Below the pieces are notes generated by a model. The model saw only the letters and a program-made list of their open reading frames with translations, searched no databases and had not been told where the DNA came from. From Symsagittifera roscoffensis (lineage: Eukaryota > Xenacoelomorpha > Acoela > Convolutidae): 64,000 bases of DNA. Made by a program: the position numbers and the translations under genes. The stretch is from positions 13,748,517-13,812,516 of the forward strand of contig NC_087066.1 of NCBI RefSeq assembly GCF_963678635.1, read 5' to 3'. Positions 54,349-64,000 of the stretch are shown one piece after another (the first letter of the stretch is position 1; each line of letters starts with the position of its first letter).

Positions 54349-55637
54349 GGCCGCCGAGCAATTTGATGACTTTTTTAAAATGGAAGGGTTTTTATGTGAT
54401 TTATGTGATATTGAAAAACTCAACACGCTTCATATGATGCTATTGCATAAACATTTTGAGTAAATTAATCAAATTAAAAGCAACAAAGATACAAATAACT
54501 ATATCTGTTAGTACTTTAAACGTTTCAACGCGCCGCGGTTAGCAAAATATCTTAAAAAGCTGAAAACACTGTCACAGACGGTTTGAGAAAATTTATTGAG
54601 TTCAAAATGAAAATCATAAGATTTCACGAATCAAGCCCGGTACGTTCCGACTAAAATATAAGTTCCGGCTCATGTTTAGTTTTTTGCAAAAAAATTTAAT
54701 TACATTTTGAAAAAAAAACTTTCCTCACACGCAATCTCAAGTACAAAATAATGGTTTTGATATTGTTCAGATCAGCTAGCTATCACAGTTCTAATTAGAA
54801 AGTTTTATGAGCAGTTGCTGAATAAACTACGCGTTAATAGATTTTGGAGTGCAAATTAATAATCTTACATTATAACAAAACTGCAATTTTTTGGTTAAAT
54901 TTTTCCAAAAAGTGCCGAAAAACTCTAAATAGTGAAAAACTCTAAATTTCGAACAATATCAAAAATCAAGTTTGAAAAACTGAGTCGCAAGAAACTCAAA
55001 CGACCGATTGGCTAGCCTCAATTCAATTTGGAACAATTTTGTTGTGCGGTATAATTCACACGATATTGCTCAAAAAGTTTCCAAAAATAGTCAACTTTGC
55101 GGATTTTGCAACTAAATTTGGAACATTTTGAGCAATCCATGAAATAAAAAAATATATAAGTTTAGTAAACTGAAGCTGTCATGGAATCAGCAGCTGTAAG
55201 TGGAATCCGCAAATTGTAGGCGGATTTCTCAAATTATGAGCGGATCCGCAAATTATGGGTGGAATCCTCATAAATTTATGAAATCCACTTAAATCGAGAC
55301 AACTACTTGTATTCGCTCGATACTGAATCCGGAATAAAACTAATTTGCGGACAAAACCTACATTACACGCAATTTTTCTAAAGGAATCCACTTACATTTT
55401 AATTTTTGTTTAAAGAGTTGTCTCTGGAATCCAGAAACATACAGACGCAAAGTTGTGCGCCAATCCAATGCACAGTTTGTGCTCGTAATGACGCATGAAA
55501 CACAGACTGATCAATTCAGAGCTCTTCTTTCAAAAGATCTTCCAAAAAGAGGAGAACCAAATAGTGAACGAAGTGGAAATTTAAGAAACAAATTAGTAAT
55601 TTCTGGTGTGTATCCTATGTAGCCGGCAAAAGAGAAG
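54349..55637. other. Downstream region of the mucin gene
   Basis: The 3' UTR is AT-rich. The first candidate poly(A) signal is an ATTAAA near 54473. Around 55180-55265 there are short degenerate direct repeats of GGAATCCGCAAATTATG. No further gene was seen. Confidence 0.5.
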
Positions 55638-58286
55638 GTACTGATTTCACACGCAAAAAAAACAAGCGTCTCTGAAACAACTTACCAGCAATTCAAAAAT
55701 CAATACCTAAACCATTCAATCCTTTTTAACAAATCTGAATAAAACTGACAAATAGATAAACTCGGCTTTTTATTGTACATTGGCTTCACTGTTAAGTTTT
55801 AACCTTTTCTTAGTTCACCGAAGAGTGATTGATAGTCTTTCCTCTAGACATAAAACCAAAATCATTTAAAAAGAAACCAAATAGAGGTATGTAATTTCAG
55901 GTTTTTTGTTGTCCAAGGAAACTAAAGTTTGTCACCGCAAAGCGCTTTTTTTATTAGAAAAAATTTTATTGACAACTTTTAGATGGAACATACCCACTTT
56001 GAGAAGAAGGTTTGAACACATTACGAATACGAAGTCAAAATGTTTCGTAGTTGCACAGTTGATTGGAGGATCTCAGAAGCGCAGCGAACCGCAAAGAATC
56101 ACTCTTTGTTTTTTTTTCTACTCAAATTTCAGCTCAAATTTGTAACCGTAAAATGTTTTTTTTCCTGATTTTGAAAAGCTTTCGAAGTTTAATTTATCAA
56201 TTAAAAAACGACTTTGAGAAACTGTGTTGAACAAACTAAGAAGCCGTACTAATTTTTTTGGAAGAGAAGGCTCGAAACAGAAGGCTTAGGATTTTAGTAG
56301 CTCAGCTGAATAAAAAAAACTCAGACAAGTCCTATTATTCTGTTGCCATGTCAATTTCTTCATAAAATTCATTTTCCTCGTAACGTGTCCAATCTCTTCT
56401 ACTTAGTTTGGCCAATTGGTGTGTTCCATAATACCCCCGCTAAAAATTTCAAAACAAAAAACCAAATTATCTTTACACAATCTTTTTTTGTTTAGTGAGG
56501 AAGCAAGGGACTATATTTTGCTCCGGAGAGCTACAATGGGAAAAAACACGTTACTTTTTAAGCCCAGGAGTGATGTTTTTTTGTCGACATTTCCTGTTTT
56601 TGAATTGATAAGGCAATTTCATTTGCATTAAACTTTGTTCAAATGTTAATTTTTTGTAAAAATGCAAGAAACTAATTTCTGAAAAAAAAACATTTCAAAT
56701 CCAAAGTTTATAACAAATTTTTTCAAAAACCAATTTATAAAGTAAATCCGTTCATTAATTTTTCTAAAAGATTGCATGCTTCAGTTTTGAGCCTCGATTG
56801 TTCCGATTATCTTTTTTAAATGTCTATTTTAAATGTTCGTTTTATCCTTTGATTGCTGAAACTGTACGCAAAGTTTTAATGCGTGGCAAATTATCCCTCA
56901 CTACAAAATGAATTCAGGCAAATAATTGGTCTAAATAATTCCCAATACGACTTTTTTCAGATAAGTTTTAAAATTCATTTTGTGAAGTTAAAACTCATGT
57001 TTTTTCAATATTTCATTCATGAAAAATTATTCGAGCCCAGTCAGAACATTAAGGGTTTTGCCTTTATACTAGCTGTCTTATTTTGTTTCTATGATGCGTT
57101 ACAGGTAAATTTATTGTTTATTTTTGTTGTTTTTTATTTACTTGTGTTCAATTTGAATTTCAATATTTTTCTGAATAAGATTTTGTAAAGTTTGAAGTTT
57201 AGAAAGTTGAGTTTGAAGATTTGGAATGAGGTAGTTTGAATTACAAGAGGTATGTTTATATGAGAGGACTATGTAGGCGGCAAAAATGATTCCAATCTTA
57301 TTTCAGCCAATTCAAATGCTCCAAATACCGCGCTACCAGAAAAAAAAGTTATCATCTAAGAGGTAAAAATTTCTTAAGATTTTCAAAATATTAATTCAGA
57401 TAACTAAAACATAATCGGAACAATCGAGGCTCAAAACTGAAGCATGCAATCTTTTAGAAAAATTAATGAACGGATTTTTCTTTATAAATTGGTTTTTGAA
57501 AAAGTTTGTTATAATGAAGTTTGAGGAAAATGAAGTTGAGGAAAATGAAGTTTTATGAAGAAATTGACATGGCAACAGAAGAATAGGAGTTGTCTGAGTT
57601 TTTTTTATTCAGCTGAGCTACTACAATTCTAAGCCTTCTGTTTCGAGCCTTCTCTTCCAAAAAAATAGTACGGCTTCTTATTGTGTTCAACACAGTTTCT
57701 CAGTTTCTCAAAGTCGTTTTTTAATTGATAAACTAAACTTCGAAAGCTTTTCAAAATCAGGAAAAAAAACATTTTATGCTTATAAATTTGAGCTGAAATT
57801 TGAGTAGAAAAAAAAACAAAGAGTGATTCTTTGCGGTTCGCTGCGCTTCTGAGATCCTCCAATCAACTGTGCAACTACGAAACATTTTGACTTCGTATTC
57901 GTAATGTGTTCAAACCTTCTTCTCAAAGTGGGTATGTTCCATCTAAAAGTTGTCAATAAATTTTTTCTAATAAAAAAAGCGCTTTGCGGTGACAAACTTT
58001 TGTTTTCTTGGACAACAAAAAACCTGAAATTACATACCTCCATTTGGTTTCTTTTTTAATCATTGTGGTTTTATGTCTAGCGGAATGACTATCAAGCAAT
58101 CTTCGGTGAACTGAGAAAAGGTTAAAACTTAACAGTGCAGCCAATGTACAACAAAAAGCCGAGATTATCTATTTGTCAGTTTTATTCAGATTTGTTAAAA
58201 AGGATTGAATGGATTAGGTTTTGATTTTTGAATTGATGGTAAGTTGTTTCAGAGACGCTTGTTTTTTTGGCGTGTGAAATCAGTAC
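55638..58286. repeat. Large palindrome: 745-bp inverted arms around 1.15 kb
   Basis: Left arm 55638-56380 and right arm 57536-58286 are inverse copies starting GTACTGATTTCACACGC. They share TGGAACATACCCACTTTGAG and GGATCTCAGAAGCGCAGCG. Inner segments (about 56728-56811 and 57420-57500, with GATTGCATGCTTCAGTTTTG) are also inverted, so most of the block folds back on itself. Corresponding open frames in the arms encode the same ~60 residues but match no known protein. It may be a foldback transposon or an artefact, since a scaffold gap begins 203 bp beyond it. Confidence 0.8.
57036..57085 (+). mobile_element. Hairpin-ended repeat, terminal piece
   Basis: CAGTCAGAACATTAAGGG followed by TTTTGCCTTTATACTAGCTG and TCTTATTTTG resembles the family terminus. 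It lies in the palindrome spacer. Confidence 0.45.
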
Positions 58287-58458
58287 TACATATACCAAGA
58301 GCAAATAATCAGCGCTACCCATTTTGAATTTAATGACATTTGAGTCCAAAGACTTACCAGAGTTTTCTTGGTTTAAGCAAGCCAGTTTTCTTAATCTGCT
58401 CTAAATTTTTCAAAATGCCTGAAATCGTTCGCGCGTTTTGCTCTTGGTATATGTAGTG
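58285..58458. mobile_element. Small element with ACTACATATACCAAGAGC inverted ends
   Basis: ACTACATATACCAAGAGCAAA at the left is inverted as TTTTGCTCTTGGTATATGTAGT at the right. It is about 174 bp and non-coding. No clear target duplication is visible. It abuts the outer end of the palindrome arm. Confidence 0.65.
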
Positions 58459-58489
58459 TTTTAATTTAAATTCCAAGTGAATGTTGTCC

Positions 58490-58689
58490 NNNNNNNNNNN
58501 NNNNNNNNNNNNNNNNNNNNNNNNNNNNNNNNNNNNNNNNNNNNNNNNNNNNNNNNNNNNNNNNNNNNNNNNNNNNNNNNNNNNNNNNNNNNNNNNNNNN
58601 NNNNNNNNNNNNNNNNNNNNNNNNNNNNNNNNNNNNNNNNNNNNNNNNNNNNNNNNNNNNNNNNNNNNNNNNNNNNNNNNNNNNNNNNN
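58490..58689. other. Assembly gap (200 N)
   Basis: Exactly 200 Ns, the style of an arbitrary scaffold join. Order, orientation and distance of sequence on either side are therefore not certain. Confidence 0.99.
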
Positions 58690-59236
58690 AATTCTTTTTA
58701 ACACAAACACTTAGGGACATAGAGATTCTGCAAAATTTTTAGGAAAATTATCCGATTTAATACTAAAAAAGGGATTATTATCAATTGAAATGGTTCATAA
58801 TGGTTGTAAGCTTTCCAAACTAATTAAATAAAAGCTATTATATTGACCAAACTGATCAAATTTTGTGCAAAAATTAATGAAAACAATTTGTTTATAACGG
58901 GTTTTAATAATAGTCTCAAATTTTTTTAACGTAATTGATTTTTGCAACTAAATTTTTGCATGAGTAATCGATTAAAACAGAACATTGTTGAGCTGAAAAT
59001 CAATAATACTCGATTTTTATCAGTTATATTTAATTATATCAATTACTTTTTATCAATTATATCTAATTATATTCACCAATGCCACGTTTTTTTTTGTGCA
59101 ACTAAACAATGATTTAATGTATTTTGATTAAGTTTTTAAACTGGTCCCTTTTTTTTATTAGTATTTGCAAACATACCAACAGATATGTTTCTGAACATTT
59201 AAAATTGATTTTCCACAGAATCGGTATAAAAAACTT
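58690..59236. other. AT-rich segment between gap and arm B
   Basis: Very AT-rich DNA with repeated ATCAATTATATCTAATTATA-like motifs (58980-59080) and no gene. It has no counterpart beside arm A. Confidence 0.6.
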
Positions 59237-60189
59237 TAGATTTTCTTGATTAAGAACGTACTTTTCTGTGGTGTAGGGATAAATAAGTAGTTGCTAGTTT
59301 TTTTTTAGTAGCTTGATTATCTGGTAAAAGGCTCTTGGCAGTTTGGCATCAATTTTTAATTCGATTTTAAAACCAAAAAAAAACAGAGCTCTTGCTTTAT
59401 GCAAGTGCTTTTTCTGTTAAGCTGATTCCATTACTTCAAGTTAAACCATTGAGTAAAATTGTAACCTTAAGAACCTTGGTTATCTTGATTTATGTTCATC
59501 TTGAAAGATTTTGCACGAATCTTACAAGATCTTGACAAGATAAACGTGCATCTTCTCGGGTCGAGATGGTGACTTATAATGCGACCAGCAACTTTGCATA
59601 ACTTTAAATAACTTTGCAAGACCCTAGAAAATAGCCATTGCATTTTTGCAGGACCCAAATGAAATAAGTCGCGACCTTAAGATCTTGACAAAAAGATGCG
59701 CTATCACTGATGTTTGCATGTAAAATACGTACCCAAGTCTCAAATTCTCTCTCGGGAAGAAGTGCTCGTCTTTTGCTTCGACTTAGAAAGTCGAAAAAAT
59801 GCACTTTTAAACAATTTTCAGTTGAGCACAAAACCCAAATTTTCAAACTTTCGGTACAAAAATTGAAACATAGGGTCGAGCACAGTCGAAACATATCCAA
59901 TTTGGGACTAGAAAGTCGAAACATAGGTCGAGCATTGAATAGTTCCGAAATTTATTTTCGTGTGAAGATTTAAATTAGTAACTAAGCAAAAAAAAGCTCA
60001 GAACAAGCCTCTGTCAGAAACTTGCAAAAAACAACATTCATGAGAGGAGATTTGCTTACTGCAACTAGTAGTTTCAGAGAAAATCCTTTAATAATTTTTG
60101 AGCTCTAAGGATTCCTGCGACAAGAAAACTTAAATTGTTCTGAACTTCTCAAATATCAGTTTTTAAGGACATTCTTTTATCTTAAGTAT

Positions 60190-60672
60190 ATTTTTTCCAT
60201 CTCAAAACCAAACAAGACTGCTTGTATCAGGTCGAAGCCCTGAATGTTCCGACTGCCTTTGAGGTCTATGAGCAATGTTAACACAAAAAAAAACTAAATG
60301 TAAATTTTTTTTTAATTTGAGATTTTTGCGAAAAGCATCCTCCCACATGCCATACAAAGTCTACAAAGTGATAAACTCTGCTCGTAATAACATATCAATT
60401 ATGGCAAAGAACCTTCCTTTAAACAATTTGGAACGAAGACAGATTAAATCCCCGCTTACGCGTTAATAGCGCCAAAACATATCGAGCGTCAACTGTCCCA
60501 AATTTGCCGAAATGGTAACCTTTGAACCCCTATAACCTTTTTTTTAATTGATCACAGGTGAAATATTTTTTCAAATTTAAGCTCATGACAACAAAACAAA
60601 ATTTGTCTGAAGACAAAAAAAAATACTTCGAGCACAAATGTTCCGTTACTTTCGTTACGAAAGTCGGAACAA
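60190..60672 (-). mobile_element. Hairpin-ended interspersed repeat, full-length copy (arm B)
   Basis: Counterpart of 20930-21393. The plus strand begins CAAGACTGCTTGTATCAGGT and ends ACGAAAGTCGGAACAATTA. It lacks a few bases relative to arm A near 60437. Confidence 0.75.
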
Positions 60673-61769
60673 TTACACTGAAATATTGATTTATAGATTT
60701 TTGTGAAAAATAAGACAATATTTTTGTAGACCTTTAGCTTGATAGCCCACTTACGGCTACTACGAGCATTCCTTGATTCATTCGAAATTACGTGGAAATT
60801 TCATCAAGCCTTACTCGGTCAATTGACGCAGGGCACGGCTCTGCTTTGTCAAAGAAAGAGACAACATATTTTTGCCCGAGGTAGTTCAAATTACTCCAGA
60901 CAAAATACTGCTTTTTAACCAGCCAGTTTCAGCCAAAGCATTTTTCAACATCTGATTAAACTCGGACACATTTTTTGAAATATAGAAAGTCGAGATGATC
61001 GCTAATTTTTAAACACTAAATTTTATTCAAGCCAATTGAAACATATCGGAGCTCGGTCGAACAGTTTTTGGAGTTTTATTCCGCCAAGATAGTCGAGACA
61101 GTCAAAAACGCTTATTTTCGGCCGAGAAAGTTGAAACATATCTAAACGGGGTCAAAAAATAGTTTTCAAAAAATTTGAGAAATAGTTTTCAAAAAAGTTG
61201 AGAGAGCAAACAAAATTTGGTCGACAAAACTTGAAAAATATCATGAACTCGTCGAGCAAAGTCAAACACTTTTTTCTTGGGTCGAGAAAATCGAAACAAA
61301 CTGATTTTTGGCCTAGGCGGTCGTCGTGAAAATCGAAAAATAAATCGAGCACCTCGACCCTGGTTCTAATATGTAGGCAACAGTGTAAATAGTTACAATT
61401 TAATGTGGTTAGGAAAAAGTTCCGAGGAAATAGTATTGTAATAGAACTGTAGAATTGCAGAACTGGTTTGTCTAAGAAGCTTTTGCCATATCACGCGAGA
61501 ATTTAGGTTGGTTTCAAGGTCGTTTTTGTGAACTTGAAGTTGAACTTAAAATGGGCCAAATGTAAAAACCCATGTGACAGTCATTAATAACATGTTTGTC
61601 ATTACAGAGCAAACTTGATCCGCCTCAGTAAATTTAGTAAAACCTGTTTTATTTATTTTAAATTATTATTGCGATCATTTATTTGTAAAATAACTGGAAT
61701 ATGTGGAAGTAGAACGCCAATTTCATTCAATAACAATCAAGAACTGGACATTTTCGCAAGAAAAAAAAC

Positions 61770-62987
61770 ATGAGCAAACTTCAGCTGAATATGACAAAAA
61801 TTGCGCACGACATCAAAAGCTCTGCAGAAACTGCGTTCTTACAAGGTGAAAATTGGCAACAGCTGATGTACTGCAATGCCAGTCAAGAAGATTTCGAGTT
61901 TATTCACGCGCCTCCATTCGAGTACCGACTACTTTATGGGCGCATTACTGCCGTCATCGCGCTTTTCATTTACCTTTACATCCTTTTTTGTTTCTTCTAC
62001 CGCAAAAAAGAGCAGTCCGATTTGCCACAAGATTATTACGTTATCCTGTCAATTTCAGTCGTAATTTTGATTTCATGCTTAGTCAAAACTGTGCGTAAAA
62101 CTGTTCGGCTTTTTAAAGACGAATTCCTACCCGAAAACGAAATTCTTTTCTCGGTTTTGGTTAGTTTCAGGGTCTACTTTGATCGTGATATTTGGTATTT
62201 TTTGTTCGTTTTACTCTCGTTTTATCGGTTTTACGGATTGTGTAAACCACTGAAAAACTACGTCCAAACATTTTCACTTCTAAGAACCTTTACGTACTGT
62301 TTGGTTTATGTGCTTATTGGACTTTGCTATGTCGCTTTCAAGGAAGCTGTTATTTGCGGAAGACTTTTCAAAAATCGTTTGATTCAAAATTTAGGTTCGA
62401 TGTTAATTTTTGCTGTTCATAACATTTATTTCATATCGTCTATTATTATAATTGGGCGTCTGCATTGCTTATCAATCATAAAGCTTCAGAGGGATATTTC
62501 CGAGGAGGAAAATTTAATAGAATGGAGCAAAAGACGTCAAAATGATATGCCTCGGATTTCGTTTAGCGACGAAAGTTGGCCGATATCTGAGCAATACAAC
62601 GTTAAAAGATGGAGAAAGTACCTCAACGCTATTCATTGGTTCATGTTCATGGTACTAGCATTGTTGGTTATCGATTACATAACCTGGTTATTAACCCGAT
62701 GGAAGGTTTTGGCGACTGGAAGCTACTTCGGACGCGAAAAGTTTCCAGGATTGGAAGTGTGTCGAATTGTCTGTGTAAATCTAACCGACACGTTGCTTAA
62801 ACTTCAGTTCTTAGTTCTGACGAGGACCAACGAGCAGTTCAGATTGACTCTGTTGAAGCCACTCAAAGATCTGAAGAGATCTGTTCTCGTGATTTGGAAA
62901 GGAAAACGAAAGAGGAGGTACAAGAAAATAGAAGAGGAGCCAAATGTATTTGTCACCAGAATAAGACACAGTTTTCGACAACAGTAG
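61770..62987 (+). CDS. Seven-transmembrane receptor-like protein, copy B (405 aa)
   Basis: Intact single-exon counterpart of the receptor at 18641-19858. By reading both proteins I find nine substitutions in 405: Ile8Met, Gly109Arg, Glu110Lys, Ile131Val, Leu142Trp, Leu145Phe, Cys273Ser, Leu333Ile and Gln344Lys (A to B). The sequon at residue 7 is kept (NMT). The helix-3 SFYRFYGLCKPL motif is identical. Changes concentrate around the extracellular loop and start of helix 3 (109-145), a region that often lines ligand pockets. No frameshift or stop is present, so both copies look functional or very recently split. Confidence 0.7.
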   Translation: MSKLQLNMTKIAHDIKSSAETAFLQGENWQQLMYCNASQEDFEFIHAPPFEYRLLYGRITAVIALFIYLYILFCFFYRKKEQSDLPQDYYVILSISVVILISCLVKTVRKTVRLFKDEFLPENEILFSVLVSFRVYFDRDIWYFLFVLLSFYRFYGLCKPLKNYVQTFSLLRTFTYCLVYVLIGLCYVAFKEAVICGRLFKNRLIQNLGSMLIFAVHNIYFISSIIIIGRLHCLSIIKLQRDISEEENLIEWSKRRQNDMPRISFSDESWPISEQYNVKRWRKYLNAIHWFMFMVLALLVIDYITWLLTRWKVLATGSYFGREKFPGLEVCRIVCVNLTDTLLKLQFLVLTRTNEQFRLTLLKPLKDLKRSVLVIWKGKRKRRYKKIEEEPNVFVTRIRHSFRQQ

Positions 62988-62994
62988 AATGTAA

Positions 62995-63475
62995 ACTTAT
63001 GAATACAAATCAGAAGTAGATTTAGATGAGAGAGAGGAGTCTTCCCCAGTCTTACTCCTTCACCACCCACATGGTCCCCCCTTTGCATGCTATTTTACCA
63101 CATCAATTTTTGTCAAATAAACTTTTTTTTTATAATAATGCCCTGAACGCCAATATAAATTAATATTTTGGGAAAATTGGCCTGGTAGAATAGTTTTTTG
63201 TCCTAACTTTTCAAAAAGCACAAAAAAACATTAGACAAAACTTTCCGAAAAAACCCAAAAACGAAACTTTTTGATCATTTCAGGGGCCAATTTAAGGGGA
63301 AGCACTCCATCAGGGATTCGACAACTTTTCTTAAAGTGCTTTTGGCGCCAATATTCACTTATTTTGAAGGGGAGCGTTCGCCAATAAAAGTGCATTTTTT
63401 TGGTCAAAATTTTCCAAAAACTGCCCAAAAACGGCTTTTTGGACCTGTTTTTTTAAAAATTTAAAATCAAAATAG
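62995..63475. mobile_element. Cluster of hAT-type MITE fragments at the receptor gene 3' end (arm B)
   Basis: Counterpart of 18150-18625. It contains TTAGATGAGAGAGAGGAG, CACATGGTCCCCCCTTTG and, further on, GGGGCCAATTTAAGGGGAAG and CACTCCATCAGGGATTCGAC. Confidence 0.6.
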
Positions 63476-63484
63476 GGTCTGAAT

Positions 63485-63860
63485 CAGGGGCGGATCTAGG
63501 ATTTTCTCGAGGGGGGCGGATTTTCAAAAAAGATTCAAAATTTTTGCGACCTTTTCTTTAGGTCGACCAAATTGATTTTCCGAGCTCTCCCAAAGCACTA
63601 CAGAGACCCTGTTTTGGCTAAAAAGTCTGCGCCGCAGGCAAAATTGTGTAAAAACACGCCGAAAAAGGCGTTTTTAGACAGTTTTTCGAAAATTTTGTCC
63701 AAAAATATTGAGTTTTTTCGGCGCGCTCTGTCCGCTCAAAATTAGTATATATTGGCGCCAAAGCCGCCTTTAAAAAAATTTTAAGGTACGACCAAAAATG
63801 GATTTCCTAAAAAGTACCAAGGGGGGAACCCTTTGGGTCGGCAGGGGCTCGAATCCTTGA
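63485..63860. mobile_element. hAT-type insertion unique to arm B (376 bp)
   Basis: It starts CAGGGGCGGATCTAGG and is flanked by GTCTGAAT at 63477-63484 and 63861-63868. Arm A has a single GTCTGAAT at the same place (an empty site, in reverse complement). The 3' end stops at GGCTCGAATCCTTGA and lacks the ~34 bp ending CCGCCCCTG seen in the copy at 46541-46794. An inverted family terminus (CTAGATCCACCCCTG) lies further on at 63959-63973. Confidence 0.8.
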
Positions 63861-63893
63861 GTCTGAATAGTGTTTTGGGTTGCTTTGAAAATG

Positions 63894-64000
63894 TCTTCTG
63901 AAAAAGGTCGACAAAATTTCGAAAACTTTTTACAAATTAGCCCTTCTCGAGAAAATTCTAGATCCACCCCTGGATCATTTTATCAAAAGTTTCCATCTTG
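63894..64000. other. Window end with a hAT-family terminus
   Basis: TTCTCGAGAAAATTCTAGAT followed by CCACCCCTG (about 63945-63973) is an inverted end of the CAGGGGCGGATCTAG family. The element it belongs to cannot be delimited. No gene. Confidence 0.5.

Larger units (their letters stand above)
59237..63893. repeat. Inverted duplication, arm B (partner 18125-22352)
   Basis: Reverse complement of arm A, with the same gene, flanks and repeats. It is longer by an insertion at 63485-63860 plus its 8-bp duplication. Homology begins at about 59237 with TTTTCTTGATTAAGAACGTA and fades after AGTGTTTTGGGTTGC at about 63893. Confidence 0.9.

Noticed and set aside
55906-58043. The ~60-residue frame shared by both palindrome arms as a protein gene
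   Set aside because: Identity reflects the inverted duplication. It starts in different contexts and matches no known domain.
58354-58720. Open frames running through the N stretch
   Set aside because: They consist of unknown bases in an assembly gap.

Overview
The window is nuclear DNA from an animal-type eukaryote. It is AT-rich, has GT-AG introns, AATAAA-type poly(A) signals and a very high load of transposons, foldback elements and tandem repeats. An invertebrate metazoan fits best: there are LINE remnants, a tRNA-Ser-primed Ty3/gypsy element, hAT, Tc1 and MITE families, a trypsin-fold/mucin gene and 7TM receptor genes. I cannot name the species. A run of exactly 200 Ns (58490-58689) is a scaffold join of unknown true size.

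Layout: 1-2.8 kb has no recognisable gene. 2.8-8.4 kb holds three degraded LINE pieces in alternating orientation. 8.4-14.4 kb is one 45-bp minisatellite of about 133 units in perfect register, abutting the last LINE piece. 14.4-18.0 kb is non-coding with MITEs and a 730-bp Tc1-type foldback element. 18.1-22.35 kb is arm A of a large inverted duplication carrying an intronless 7TM receptor gene on the minus strand. Arm B lies at 59.2-63.9 kb with the same gene on the plus strand (9 amino-acid differences in 405). 25815-32886 is a complete-length Ty3/gypsy LTR retrotransposon on the minus strand, with nearly identical LTRs and a 5-bp target duplication but a frame-broken gag-pol. 34422-35258 is an intact, intronless, GC-rich Asp/Glu-racemase-family gene.

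The main gene is a multi-exon plus-strand gene from about 37.46 to 54.35 kb, which I assembled from splice signals and intron phases. It starts with a trypsin-fold domain in which all three catalytic residues are replaced (His to Ser, Asp to Asn, Ser to Ala). It continues into a long Thr/Ser-rich mucin region, made of about 15 imperfect repeats followed by a Thr/Ser/Pro minisatellite, and ends in a cysteine-containing domain. Its first exon, which should carry a signal peptide, was not found. Its introns are full of mobile and foldback elements. 55.6-58.3 kb is a large palindrome beside the assembly gap.

No RNA genes, CRISPR arrays or bacterial-type operons were seen. The likely functional genes are the two receptor copies, the racemase and the pseudoprotease-mucin. 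The rest is mobile or tandem-repeat DNA. No evidence in the window links these genes into one pathway.
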